A DNA stretch of 62,772 bases from an uncultured Bacteroidales bacterium (GTDB lineage Bacteria; Bacteroidota; Bacteroidia; Bacteroidales; UBA932). The notes under the pieces are model-generated. The model was not told the origin of the DNA. It searched no databases and worked only from the letters and a program-made list of their open reading frames with translations. The translations under genes were made by a program, and so were the position numbers. This document shows positions 14,717-23,674 of the stretch, piece after piece (position 1 is the first letter of the stretch; each line of letters begins with the position of its first letter). The stretch spans positions 1 to 62,772 of the forward strand of contig CALVDI010000007.1 of NCBI GenBank assembly GCA_944326225.1, given 5' to 3'.

Positions 14717-15118
14717 ATGAGTAAGATTAAGTCTCTTGACGAACTTCGTCAAATGAAGGCCAGACTCGAGAGCGAGATGGACATCCGGGAGAAGAGCAAC
14801 AATCCCGACAAACTGGTCCAGATCCGCGTAGCCATGGCCACATGCGGTATCGCCGCAGGAGCGCGTGCCGTGATGAATTCCATCATAGAGCGGGTTGAGA
14901 GAGAAAAACTACCCGTAATCGTAACACAGGGCGGATGCATGGGTTACTGCTATGCCGAGCCGACTATCGAGGTAAAGCGTCCCGGAGAGGATCCGGTCGT
15001 ATTCGGCCATGTCAATGCCGACAAGGCCATGGAGATCATTGACAAGTATGTGCTTCACGGCGAGCTTGTCGACGGTATCCTTCCGGTCAATTATCAAACA
15101 ATCCAGGAAAAAATCTAG
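14717..15118 (+). CDS. Thioredoxin-like [2Fe-2S] ferredoxin
   Basis: A 133-residue protein with a thioredoxin-fold [2Fe-2S] domain: cysteines in MATCGIAAGA and TQGGCMGYC give the NuoE/HydB N-terminal ligand spacing. A coiled N-terminus (LDELRQMKARLESEMD) precedes it. It is encoded 6 nt ahead of hydB, whose own N-terminus has the same domain. It is probably an extra electron-transfer protein for the hydrogenase. Such small ferredoxins occur in many hyd operons, so I do not give it a symbol. Confidence 0.82.
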   Translation: MSKIKSLDELRQMKARLESEMDIREKSNNPDKLVQIRVAMATCGIAAGARAVMNSIIERVEREKLPVIVTQGGCMGYCYAEPTIEVKRPGEDPVVFGHVNADKAMEIIDKYVLHGELVDGILPVNYQTIQEKI

Positions 15119-15124
15119 TCTGCC

Positions 15125-16915
15125 ATGCCGAACTACAAGATGAGTTTACTGTGCTGCGGAGGTACGGGCTGCCGTGCGTCCGAGAGCGTGAGGATCGTGG
15201 AGAGACTGAGAGAGGAGATAGCCGCCGCCGGTATGGACAACGATGTCCAGGTGGTGGTGACCGGCTGTTTCGGTTTCTGCGAGCAGGGTCCCATCGTCAA
15301 GGTCATACCTGACAATACATTCTACACCAATGTGAAGCCTGAGGATGCCGAGGAGATCGTCAAGGAGCATGTGGTAAAGGGCCGTAAGGTGACCCGCCTG
15401 CTCTACGAGGATCCCGACACCAAAAAGCATATCAGCGACTCGAAGCATATGGGCTTCTATCAGAAGCAGCTCCGTATCGCTTTGCGTAACTGCGGATTCA
15501 TCAATCCCGAGAACATAGACGAATACATAGCCCGTGACGGATACGAGGCTCTGGCAAAGGTGCTTCAGGGTACTCCCCAGGAGGCCATAGAGACAGTCAA
15601 GAAGTCCGGTCTGAGAGGACGCGGCGGCGGCGGATTCCCCACCGGTCTGAAATGGGAGATCGCCTCCAAGAGTCCCGGCCCGGAGAAATACGTGGTCTGC
15701 AACGCCGACGAGGGTGACCCCGGAGCGTTCATGGACCGCTCCATCCTGGAGAGTGACCCCAACTCGGTGATCGAGGCCATGGCCATCTGCGGTTACTGTA
15801 TCGGTGCATCCAAGGGTCTGGTGTATATCCGCGCCGAGTACCCTCTGGCGGTGAAGCGTCTCCAGATAGCCATGAGGCAGGCCCGCGACTACGGTCTGCT
15901 CGGAGACGACATCCTCGGCTCGGGATTCAATTTCGACATCGAGATACGCTATGGAGCCGGTGCGTTCGTCTGCGGTGAGGAGACAGCCCTGATTCACTCC
16001 ATGGAGGGCAAGAGGGGCGAGCCTACAGTGAAGCCTCCTTTCCCGGCGGAGAGCGGTTATCTCGGCAAGCCTACCAATGTCAACAACGTCGAGACCTTCG
16101 CCAACATCCCCGTGATCTTCCTCAAGGGGTCCGAGTGGTTTGCGTCCATCGGTACCGAGAAGTCCAAGGGTACCAAGGTATTTGCCCTGGCCGGCAAGAT
16201 CAACAACGTGGGTCTTATCGAGGTGCCTATGGGGACGACCCTGCGCGAGGTCATCTACGACATCGGAGGCGGCATCAAGGGCGGCAAGGAGTTCAAGGCC
16301 GTCCAGACAGGAGGCCCCTCGGGCGGCTGTCTGACCAAGAAACATCTCGACACACCTATAGATTACGACAACCTTACCGCCGCCGGCTCGATGATGGGCT
16401 CGGGAGGTATGATCGTCATGGACGAGGATGACTGCATGGTCTCCGTGGCCAAGTTCTATCTTCAGTTCACCGTCGATGAGTCCTGCGGAAAGTGCGCTCC
16501 CTGCCGTATCGGCAACAAGCGTCTGGAGGAGATTCTCGACAAGATTACCAAAGGCAAGGGTACGATGGAGGATCTGGATTACCTCAAGAACCTCAGCAAG
16601 GTCATCAAGGACACCGCTCTCTGCGGTCTCGGACAGACCTCGCCCAATCCCGTGCTATCCACTCTCGACAACTTCTACGATGAGTATGTGGCCCACATCG
16701 TGGACAAGAGATGTCCGGCCCATAAGTGCCGTGCCCTGAGAGTGTACGCTATCGATCCTGACCGCTGCAAGGGCTGTACCGCCTGTGCGAGGGCATGTCC
16801 CGCCGGAGCGATCAAGGGTGAGGTCAAGCAGGCGCATGTCATCGACACGGAGAAGTGTATACGCTGCGGCGCATGCTTCGACAAATGTAAATTCAATGCG
16901 GTAATCGTTCAATAA
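15125..16915 (+). CDS. hydB: Bifurcating hydrogenase NADH-binding subunit HydB
   Basis: A 596-residue NuoF-like subunit that exchanges electrons with NAD(H) through FMN. Domains: N-terminal thioredoxin-like [2Fe-2S] (CCGGTGC...CFGFC, 10-53); the NADH/FMN site GRGGGGFPTGLKW (about 160-172) with CNADEGDPGAF; an SLBB segment; the NuoF [4Fe-4S] site ESCGKCAPC; and a C-terminal two-cluster ferredoxin (CKGCTACARACP, CIRCGACFDKC). In HydABC enzymes this subunit is the candidate for flavin-based splitting of electrons between NAD and ferredoxin. Gene order [2Fe-2S]-hydB-hydA-hydC and spacing of only 6-18 nt support one complex. Confidence 0.95.
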   Translation: MPNYKMSLLCCGGTGCRASESVRIVERLREEIAAAGMDNDVQVVVTGCFGFCEQGPIVKVIPDNTFYTNVKPEDAEEIVKEHVVKGRKVTRLLYEDPDTKKHISDSKHMGFYQKQLRIALRNCGFINPENIDEYIARDGYEALAKVLQGTPQEAIETVKKSGLRGRGGGGFPTGLKWEIASKSPGPEKYVVCNADEGDPGAFMDRSILESDPNSVIEAMAICGYCIGASKGLVYIRAEYPLAVKRLQIAMRQARDYGLLGDDILGSGFNFDIEIRYGAGAFVCGEETALIHSMEGKRGEPTVKPPFPAESGYLGKPTNVNNVETFANIPVIFLKGSEWFASIGTEKSKGTKVFALAGKINNVGLIEVPMGTTLREVIYDIGGGIKGGKEFKAVQTGGPSGGCLTKKHLDTPIDYDNLTAAGSMMGSGGMIVMDEDDCMVSVAKFYLQFTVDESCGKCAPCRIGNKRLEEILDKITKGKGTMEDLDYLKNLSKVIKDTALCGLGQTSPNPVLSTLDNFYDEYVAHIVDKRCPAHKCRALRVYAIDPDRCKGCTACARACPAGAIKGEVKQAHVIDTEKCIRCGACFDKCKFNAVIVQ

Positions 16916-16926
16916 TCGTAACTGAG

Positions 16927-18687
16927 ATGGATACAATTAAACTTACAATAGACAATAGAGAGATCGAGGTTGAGAAGGGAACGACTATCTTCCAGGCTGC
17001 CAAGCAGATGGGGATAGATATTCCGGCTCTCTGCTATATGAAACTGGACAACCTCGGAGTAGAGAACCGTCCCGGCGGCTGCCGCATCTGCGTGGTGGAG
17101 GTAGAGGGACGCAGGAACCTGGCTCCTTCCTGCTCTACGGTATGTACCCCCGGCATGGTGGTGCATACTCACACCATGAGAGTCATCAACGCGCGCAGGA
17201 CAGTACTTGAGCTGATTCTGTCGGATCATCCTAAAGACTGCCTTGTCTGCCCCAAGAACGGGCGCTGTGAACTTCAAGATTTGGCTGCACGTCTGGGTAT
17301 CAGGGAGATACACTCTGTAGAGAATGCGGCTGTCTCCACATACAAGAAGGATACATCGCCTTCCCTCAAGAGGGACATGGACAAATGCGTCATGTGCCGC
17401 CGCTGCGAGACCATGTGCAACGACGTTCAGAGCGTGGGTGCCTTGAGTGCCGTAAACCGCGGATTCATGGCAGTGGTGGCTCCTGCCTTCGAGCAGAGGC
17501 TGGTGGACAGCAACTGTACATTCTGCGGTCAGTGCGTGGCGGTATGTCCCACCGGTGCCCTGACTGAGGTGGATCACACTGGCAGGATCATACAGGCCTT
17601 GATGGATCCTACCAAAAAGGTGGTTGTTCAGACCGCGCCGGCTGTCCGTGCCGCCCTCGGTGAGGAGTTCGGCATGGAGCCCGGAACTTTAGTGACTGGC
17701 AAGATGGTGGCCGCCCTGCGCAGACTGGGCTTTGACGAGGTCTTCGACACTGATTTCGCAGCTGACCTCACCATCATGGAGGAGGGTACTGAACTGCTGG
17801 ACCGTCTGGGACGTTTCCTCGGAGGCGACAAGACCGTCAAGCTGCCTATCCTGACTTCGTGCTGCCCGGCATGGGTCAATTTCTTCGAGCACAACTATCC
17901 CGATATGCTGGACGTACCTTCGTCCGCCAAGTCGCCACAGCAGATGTTCGGAGCCATAGCCAAGACATATTTCGCCGAGAAGATAGGGGTGGACCGCAAG
18001 GATCTCGTGGTAGTGTCCGTAATGCCCTGTCTGGCCAAGAAATACGAGTGCCAGAGAGACGAGTTCAAGGTGGACGGCAATCCGGACGTGGATTTCTCCA
18101 TCTCCACCCGCGAGCTGGCCTCGCTGATCAAGTCGGCCAACATTGACTTCCTGTCGCTGCCCGACGAGGAGTTTGACGCTCCGCTGGGCGAGTCCACCGG
18201 AGCCGCTGTCATCTTCGGCGCGACCGGAGGTGTGATCGAGGCCGCAGTCCGTACAGCATACGAGATATACACCGGCAAGAAGCTGGACCGTATCGATTTC
18301 AAGGAACTCAGAGGACTTGACGGCATCCGTCATGCCACGATAGACTTCAACGGTACTCCCATCAACATCGGTATCGCGCACACTCTCGGCAATGCCCGCA
18401 AGCTGCTTGACGGTATGCGTGCCGGCATGTACAACTTCCACGCTATCGAGATCATGGCTTGTCCCGGCGGCTGTATAGGCGGTGCCGGCCAGCCTTTCCA
18501 TCACGGGGACAGCAGTGTCATCAAGGCCCGTATGGACGCCATCTACCGCGAGGATGCCGGCAAGAAGATCCGCAAGTCGCACGAGAATCCCTACATCATC
18601 AAGCTGTACGAGGAGTTCCTCGGTCATCCTATGAGCGAGAAAGCGCATCATCTGCTGCATACACATTATTTCGACAAACACGATTAA
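16927..18687 (+). CDS. hydA: [FeFe]-hydrogenase catalytic subunit HydA
   Basis: A 586-residue catalytic subunit that makes or oxidises H2. N-terminus: NuoG-like [2Fe-2S] (GGCRIC...SC), a His-Cys [4Fe-4S] (HPKDCLVCPKNGRC), and two [4Fe-4S] motifs (CVMCRRCETMC, CTFCGQCVAVCP). The H-cluster loops are complete: TSCCPAW, MPCLAKKYE and MACPGGCIGGAGQP. The C-terminal small-subunit-like tail has KSHENP. This architecture is group A3, the NAD-linked electron-bifurcating class. The maturases HydE, HydF and HydG are not in the window. In a fermentative Bacteroidales it would balance NADH and reduced ferredoxin by releasing H2. Confidence 0.96.
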   Translation: MDTIKLTIDNREIEVEKGTTIFQAAKQMGIDIPALCYMKLDNLGVENRPGGCRICVVEVEGRRNLAPSCSTVCTPGMVVHTHTMRVINARRTVLELILSDHPKDCLVCPKNGRCELQDLAARLGIREIHSVENAAVSTYKKDTSPSLKRDMDKCVMCRRCETMCNDVQSVGALSAVNRGFMAVVAPAFEQRLVDSNCTFCGQCVAVCPTGALTEVDHTGRIIQALMDPTKKVVVQTAPAVRAALGEEFGMEPGTLVTGKMVAALRRLGFDEVFDTDFAADLTIMEEGTELLDRLGRFLGGDKTVKLPILTSCCPAWVNFFEHNYPDMLDVPSSAKSPQQMFGAIAKTYFAEKIGVDRKDLVVVSVMPCLAKKYECQRDEFKVDGNPDVDFSISTRELASLIKSANIDFLSLPDEEFDAPLGESTGAAVIFGATGGVIEAAVRTAYEIYTGKKLDRIDFKELRGLDGIRHATIDFNGTPINIGIAHTLGNARKLLDGMRAGMYNFHAIEIMACPGGCIGGAGQPFHHGDSSVIKARMDAIYREDAGKKIRKSHENPYIIKLYEEFLGHPMSEKAHHLLHTHYFDKHD

Positions 18688-18705
18688 CAAGAAGGAGAGC
18701 AATAT

Positions 18706-19182
18706 ATGGATAAGATAGAATTGAACAAATGTCAGAAGGACAAGATCGCCGAGATCTGCGCGGAGTTCGGCAACGCTCCCGGCGAGCTGATCAACGTCCT
18801 GCATAAGTGCCAGGGTCACTTCGGCTATCTGCCGGAGGAGGTGCAGCGCGAGATTGCCCGCAATCTGCACATTCCTGTGGCCAAGGTCTATGGAGTCGTT
18901 ACATTCTACTCCTTCTTCACCATGCAGCCCAAGGGCCGCCACTCCATCTCGGTATGTATGGGTACGGCCTGCTATGTGCGTGGAGCCGAGAGCGTACTGG
19001 AAGAGCTCAAGAAAGAGCTCAAGATCGACGTGGGCGGAGTCACCCCCGACGGGAAGTTCTCCCTGGAGTGCCTGCGCTGCGTGGGCGCCTGCGGTCTGGC
19101 ACCCGTGATGCTGGTGGACGAGAAAGTCTACGGCCGTCTGGAACCCAAGCAGATCAAGGGTATCCTCGCCCAGTACGAATAG
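18706..19182 (+). CDS. hydC: Hydrogenase NuoE-like [2Fe-2S] subunit HydC
   Basis: A 158-residue NuoE-type subunit. The [2Fe-2S] ligands are the cysteines in VCMGTAC and CLRCVGACGLAP, with the usual NuoE spacing. The N-terminal helical bundle (ELINVLHKCQGHFGYLPEE) is typical of the 24-kDa subunit. GAAGGAGAG lies 8 nt upstream of the start. It completes the HydABC core and is the last gene of the operon; a terminator-like hairpin follows 19 nt after the stop. Confidence 0.95.
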   Translation: MDKIELNKCQKDKIAEICAEFGNAPGELINVLHKCQGHFGYLPEEVQREIARNLHIPVAKVYGVVTFYSFFTMQPKGRHSISVCMGTACYVRGAESVLEELKKELKIDVGGVTPDGKFSLECLRCVGACGLAPVMLVDEKVYGRLEPKQIKGILAQYE

Positions 19183-19201
19183 TTACTTTGTCCTGAAAAT
19201 C

Positions 19202-19241
19202 AGGGCCGGATACGGAAGAGAATTTCTGTCCGGCCCTTTGT
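19202..19241 (+). terminator. Terminator of the hydrogenase operon
   Basis: AGGGCCGGA (19202-19210) pairs with TCCGGCCCT (19229-19237), a 9-bp GC-rich stem with an 18-nt loop, followed by TTGTTTATATT. It lies directly after hydC. Confidence 0.75.
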
Positions 19242-19267
19242 TTATATTAATAGCGATATAGAAAATA

Positions 19268-19678
19268 TTGTTAAATTTGCGCGCTAAAAAGGGCGAGGAC
19301 CTGAACAGCATTCTCACCGGAATCAGCCAGCCGAAGGGCAGGGTGCATATGGAGTTCTGCCCTCTCGTTACGGAGGATGAGCTTTCAAGGGTGTCGGATA
19401 CTTCCAGGAACGAGTACTACAATATCGTGGCGAGGATCATAGACAGGAGACTGTGGAAGGCTTTCCGTCTGTACCCCAACAATTTCATAGCACACGACCT
19501 TCTTCATCATGAGTGCCGCTTTTCGGACAACTACACGAAGGCGCAGAAGGAGGCCTTCCGGCAGCGTATGATGCTTCTGGAGCAGTTCAAGGACTATGAT
19601 ATGTCGGTGCTCATGGAGATTTTTCTGCGGATATATGCTACACCTGTCGATAACAAGGAACAGGTGTCCGGAATATGA
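19268..19678 (+). pseudogene. C-terminal remnant of a 1-acylglycerol-3-phosphate acyltransferase-like gene
   Basis: An open frame of 136 codons whose product resembles, from memory of the family, the C-terminal third of Bacteroidales 1-acyl-sn-glycerol-3-phosphate acyltransferase-like proteins (KKGEDLNSILTGI, IIDRRLW, NNFIAHDLLH, RFSDNYT). The catalytic N-terminal part, with the HX4D motif, is absent. A -7 box TAAATTTG (19272-19279) sits directly against the fragment, as if an internal deletion fused the promoter to the 3' end of the gene. Translation might start at TTG 19268 or ATG 19348, but a full enzyme is impossible. A free-standing small protein of other function cannot be excluded. Confidence 0.55.
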
Positions 19679-19726
19679 CAACATAAGAAATTGTATTATA
19701 TTTGCAGGTCAATTTGAAGTCAGTAT

Positions 19727-20809
19727 ATGAGCGAATATCCCTTAACAGAAAAATTACAGGAACTTAAGAAGAAGTATGAGACTCTCTCGGAGCAGCTTTC
19801 GGGCTCCGATGTGATGTCCGACATGAAGAAATACATCCAGCTCAACCGCGAGTACAAGGAGCTGGAGCCTATAGTGGCTGCCGGAGACAAGTACATAAAG
19901 ATGGTCGGCGATCTCGAAGGTGCCAAGGATATCCTGGCCAAGGAGAAGGACGAGGACCTGCGCGAGCTGGCCAAGGAGGAGGTCTCCTCCATCGAGGGAC
20001 AGCTCCCGGGTATGGAGGAGGAGATCAAGCTGCTGCTCATTCCCAAGGACCCTCAGGACGAGAAGAACGCCATCGTGGAGATCCGCGGCGGTACGGGCGG
20101 TGACGAGGCGGCCATATTTGCCGGAGACCTCTTCCGCATGTATGCCAAGTACTGCGAGCGCAAGGGCTGGAAACTGGAGATCAACAGCCAGTCGGAGGGC
20201 GCTGCCGGCGGATATAAGGAGATTATCTTCAAGGTGTCCGGCCAGGGAGTCTACGGTATCCTGAAATATGAGAGCGGAGTGCACCGAGTCCAACGTGTGC
20301 CCCAGACCGAGACCCAGGGCAGGGTGCATACCTCGGCCGCTTCGGTGGTCGTGCTGCCTGAGGCCGATGAGTTCGACGTGGAGATCAACATGAACGATAT
20401 ACGCAAGGATACTTTCTGCTCGTCAGGACCGGGCGGCCAGTCGGTGAACACTACCTATTCGGCCATCCGTCTGACCCACATCCCCACCGGCATCGTGGTG
20501 CAGTGCCAGGACGAGAAGTCCCAGCTCAAGAACTTCGACAAGGCCCTCGCGGAGCTGCGTACCCGTATCTACAACATGGAGTACGAGAAATATCTCAACG
20601 AGATGTCCAAAAAGCGCAAGACCATGGTGTCCACCGGTGACCGCTCGGCCAAGATACGTACGTACAACTATCCCCAGTCCCGTGTGACCGACCACCGCAT
20701 CAACTATACGATGTACAACCTGCCCGTCTTCATGGACGGCGATATCCAGGAGGTCATCGACCAGCTGACCATCGCCGAGAACGCGGAGCGTCTGAAGTCC
20801 GCCGAATAG
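19727..20809 (+). CDS. prfA: Peptide chain release factor 1
   Basis: A 360-residue class I release factor that ends translation at UAA/UAG. The GGQ peptidyl-tRNA hydrolysis motif is in SSGPGGQSVNTT. The stop-codon region reads RVPQTETQGRVHTSA, with the PxT tripeptide of RF1 rather than the SPF of RF2. The coiled N-terminus (LQELKKKYETLSEQL) and length match RF1. It appears to be a single gene between the acyltransferase remnant and a lipoprotein gene. Several genes here end in TAG, consistent with active RF1. Confidence 0.96.
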   Translation: MSEYPLTEKLQELKKKYETLSEQLSGSDVMSDMKKYIQLNREYKELEPIVAAGDKYIKMVGDLEGAKDILAKEKDEDLRELAKEEVSSIEGQLPGMEEEIKLLLIPKDPQDEKNAIVEIRGGTGGDEAAIFAGDLFRMYAKYCERKGWKLEINSQSEGAAGGYKEIIFKVSGQGVYGILKYESGVHRVQRVPQTETQGRVHTSAASVVVLPEADEFDVEINMNDIRKDTFCSSGPGGQSVNTTYSAIRLTHIPTGIVVQCQDEKSQLKNFDKALAELRTRIYNMEYEKYLNEMSKKRKTMVSTGDRSAKIRTYNYPQSRVTDHRINYTMYNLPVFMDGDIQEVIDQLTIAENAERLKSAE

Positions 20810-20833
20810 TCACTTACTGTTAAAGGCAACAAT

Positions 20834-22012
20834 ATGAAAGCGCAGTCATTTTTGTTCAATCTTCTTGTCATGACAGGAACGGTCATGACGGCAATGTCGT
20901 GTAACAGGCAGGATGAGATTGTCACCCTGCGGAACGGAGATGTCGCTGACGGCGGCACCTTGCTTTGCTCCGATCTGGTCTCGGAAGTGGAGTTCATCGC
21001 ATTGGACAGCGATACTGTCGTGGCTTACGGAACAGGGGACTGTGTCATCTCGGACAAATATGTCGCGCGGGTGGACTTCGGTTATAGTACTAAATTGCCT
21101 GTAAGGGTATTTGACCGTTCTACAGGGAAACTGATAGCGTGCATGGGGCATATCGGACGCGGTCCGGGCGAGTATCAGTCGACATTCCAGGTAGCGTTGG
21201 ATGATAAGGGGGACAAAGTGTGGATAAGGAGCAAGTCCGGCCTGATAGACATTTATGATGTGTTTACAGGCACTCATGTCGGGGAGGTCCCTATGGCTTA
21301 CGACATGGATGAGTTTTATATGTTGCCGGAGGCGGTGTTTTCCATAGACAGGGGAGGGAAGAGCATAACAGTTGCATCCATACCGTATGACGATGACAGC
21401 ACCGCTGCTTTTGTGTGGAAGCAGGATCTGGAGGGCAATGTGTTGTGGGAGATACCTCGGACAGGACGATGGCGTTCATCCTCACCGGCCAATACTAACA
21501 TCAGTTCAGACCGCAATGTGGACGGAGCCTTGGATTTCAGTCTGAAGTCTGACGGTAATTATCCTGATACACTGTATTTGTTGCGGGACAGGGAGCTGAT
21601 ACCATTGTTTACGGTAGATTTGAAGTCCTTCAAGGACGGGACCTCCATGATGCACAGCCTTCTGCCGGGAAAGGTGCTAAGCACGGTTTTCGGTCGCGGT
21701 GAGGAACTTTTCCCAGGGGTGATTGTCAGTGAGTCTCAGGGATGCATTCTTACCGATCTGCGGACAGGGAAGGCGTTGAGGTATGGAGTGACCTCCATGC
21801 ACAATGATTTTCTGGACATAGAGGGAGTGCTGTCATTCAGAAACGGATATCTGATAAACTTGATCAGTCCGGATGAGTTCCGCGAAGCGGCCCGCAGTGC
21901 TCTTGACAACGGACTTTTGACCGGCAGGGCAGCGGAGCAGGCATCTGAGATTCTTTCGGATCTTTCTGACGAAGACAATGACATTCTGATGCTGGGCCGC
22001 CTTAAGAGATAG
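20834..22012 (+). CDS. 6-bladed beta-propeller lipoprotein
   Basis: A 392-residue secreted protein with a lipoprotein signal peptide (hydrophobic residues 6-20, lipobox TAMSC, Cys23). The body shows the Bacteroidales 6-bladed beta-propeller pattern, including GHIGRGPGEY, an early strand motif VEFIALDSD, and WKQDLEGNVLWE. These proteins are common surface or periplasmic lipoproteins of unknown ligand. It begins 24 nt after prfA without a clear promoter, but cotranscription with a release factor would be unusual. It is followed by a 207-bp hairpin-bearing gap before the porin gene. Confidence 0.8.
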   Translation: MKAQSFLFNLLVMTGTVMTAMSCNRQDEIVTLRNGDVADGGTLLCSDLVSEVEFIALDSDTVVAYGTGDCVISDKYVARVDFGYSTKLPVRVFDRSTGKLIACMGHIGRGPGEYQSTFQVALDDKGDKVWIRSKSGLIDIYDVFTGTHVGEVPMAYDMDEFYMLPEAVFSIDRGGKSITVASIPYDDDSTAAFVWKQDLEGNVLWEIPRTGRWRSSSPANTNISSDRNVDGALDFSLKSDGNYPDTLYLLRDRELIPLFTVDLKSFKDGTSMMHSLLPGKVLSTVFGRGEELFPGVIVSESQGCILTDLRTGKALRYGVTSMHNDFLDIEGVLSFRNGYLINLISPDEFREAARSALDNGLLTGRAAEQASEILSDLSDEDNDILMLGRLKR

Positions 22013-22062
22013 GCTCTGTCATCTTTCTCCGGCTTTTCCACTTGAAGACATACATAGCGCGA

Positions 22063-22134
22063 GGGTGAGCCAAAAGGAGGAATTTCAATGCTTGCGAATC
22101 AAGCGTAACGCAGAAATTACCCTTTTGAGTCGCC
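22063..22134 (+). repeat. Large imperfect hairpin upstream of the porin gene
   Basis: The left arm 22063-22086 (containing CAAAAGGAGGAATTTC) pairs imperfectly with the right arm 22113-22134 (GAAATTACCCTTTTGAGTCG). The loop contains a second stem, GCTTG/CAAGC (22090-22104). It resembles a mobile hairpin element or a structured leader; no protein is encoded. Confidence 0.55.
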
Positions 22135-22214
22135 TTCGATTGGTAATTGCTTTTACCGATAAAGATGAAACATACATGACAAGGAAATGACATAAAAGTG
22201 AAATATCGCTGCGG

Positions 22215-22222
22215 TAGTTTTG
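22215..22222 (+). promoter_or_regulatory. -7 box of the porin gene
   Basis: TAGTTTTG matches TAnnTTTG, 21 nt before the ATG at 22244. It rules out starts near 22220 in the same frame. Confidence 0.5.
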
Positions 22223-22243
22223 CGGCCGTTAGCAGATACAGGT

Positions 22244-23641
22244 ATGTATAGGAAATTGACAGCGGCGCTTGCCGCATCAGCCGCAGCTCTCCTGAGCCTG
22301 TCTGTTCCGGTCTCCGGGCAGATGAGGGATTCGGTAAGTCTGACATCGGACGGCAATGAGTCAAAAGCAAGTGTGTATTTCAAGGACGGCAAGTTCAACG
22401 TCAGGTCCAGGGACGGCAAGTTCCATCTGTGGCTGGACAACCGTATCTACACAGATGCCTCGTTCTATTTTCCGACGGAGCCTGTGGACGGACTTGTGTC
22501 CAAGGTTAATAAGGACCTGGAGGAGGACGACGGAGTGTTCCGTTTCAGCAACGGGGTGAGTATACGCCGGGCCCGATTCGCCATCAAGGCCGAGCTTTAC
22601 GACAGGTGGTTCGCCGAGTTTGACCTGGATTTCGCCTACAATGAAGTGGAGATAAAGGACATGTACCTCGGGTATAAGTTCAGCGAGCATCTTTCCGTCC
22701 AGGCCGGCCATTTCAAGGAACCGATGAGTATGGAGAGGGTGACCAGCTCGCGCTATATCATGGCCAATGAGCGTCCTATGGTGGTGGATGCCCTTGCAGG
22801 CGGACGCCGTCTGGGAGTGGCGGTGACCTGGTGGGGCAAGTACTGGTGGGTCTCCGGCGGTGTCTTCGGCCAGCAGGTGGACCTGATTCAGAAGGAGCGC
22901 AACAGAGGCAGCGACGGTTACGGATTTACCGGCAGGGTAGCGGTTCCTATTATAAATAACGACGATATTACGCTGCATATAGGCGGCTATGCCAGTTGGC
23001 GCAGGCCGGACGCCGGCGGGGAGGAGGACCGAATCGCCCTTTTCAGGACATTCCCGGAGAGCCGAACCGACCGCAGGCGTTTCGTGCAGGCCGAGGTGGG
23101 CAATGTGAACCATTACACCACATACGGAGCCGAACTGGCTTTCAGGTGGAACAAACTGCTTATGTATGGCGAGTATCTCTTTACGGATCTGAGCAGATAC
23201 AAGAAGAACGGAGAGATACATGAGCCTCTTAAGAACGCTGAGTTCATGGGCTGGTACGCCACCGCCTCGTATATGATAATAGGCGAGCAGCGCCGCTACA
23301 GTCCTGAGGATGCCGAGTTCGGCGGTGTGAAGGTCAACCGCAGGGGCGGTAACCTGGAGGTCAGTGCCAGGGTAAGCCATTTGAATCTCAATGATTTCCA
23401 TGACATGTCATCACCTATAACGGGCGGCAGCGCATACTCCTACAGTGCGAACCTGAACTGGTATCCTGTGAGCAATGTGCTGATCGGTCTCAATTACCTC
23501 TTCATGGACAATGACAAGTACGCTGATTCCAAGGGGCAGATAACTGTCAATACTCCTTCCGGCAACAAGGCCCTCAGCGAGGCCCGTCCCGGCGGTATAG
23601 ACTTTCATGTACTCCAGCTCAGACTTATGGTGTCATTCTAA
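22244..23641 (+). CDS. OprO/OprP-like phosphate-selective porin
   Basis: A 465-residue outer-membrane beta-barrel. A signal peptide (LTAALAASAAALLSLSVPVSGQ) precedes a barrel with the porin O/P family pattern: RRARFAIKAELYDRWFAEFD, DMYLGYKFSEHLSVQAGHFK, and a closing strand LQLRLMVSF ending in aromatic Phe. The family conducts phosphate or other anions in Pseudomonas; the Bacteroidales members are less studied. It starts 21 nt from a -7 box and is followed at 33 nt by the lamin-tail lipoprotein gene and then a secreted phosphoesterase, so an uptake role for phosphate or nucleotides is a reasonable inference. Confidence 0.82.
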   Translation: MYRKLTAALAASAAALLSLSVPVSGQMRDSVSLTSDGNESKASVYFKDGKFNVRSRDGKFHLWLDNRIYTDASFYFPTEPVDGLVSKVNKDLEEDDGVFRFSNGVSIRRARFAIKAELYDRWFAEFDLDFAYNEVEIKDMYLGYKFSEHLSVQAGHFKEPMSMERVTSSRYIMANERPMVVDALAGGRRLGVAVTWWGKYWWVSGGVFGQQVDLIQKERNRGSDGYGFTGRVAVPIINNDDITLHIGGYASWRRPDAGGEEDRIALFRTFPESRTDRRRFVQAEVGNVNHYTTYGAELAFRWNKLLMYGEYLFTDLSRYKKNGEIHEPLKNAEFMGWYATASYMIIGEQRRYSPEDAEFGGVKVNRRGGNLEVSARVSHLNLNDFHDMSSPITGGSAYSYSANLNWYPVSNVLIGLNYLFMDNDKYADSKGQITVNTPSGNKALSEARPGGIDFHVLQLRLMVSF

Positions 23642-23674
23642 GCACGGACAGAAAACAATTAAAACATTCAGGAT

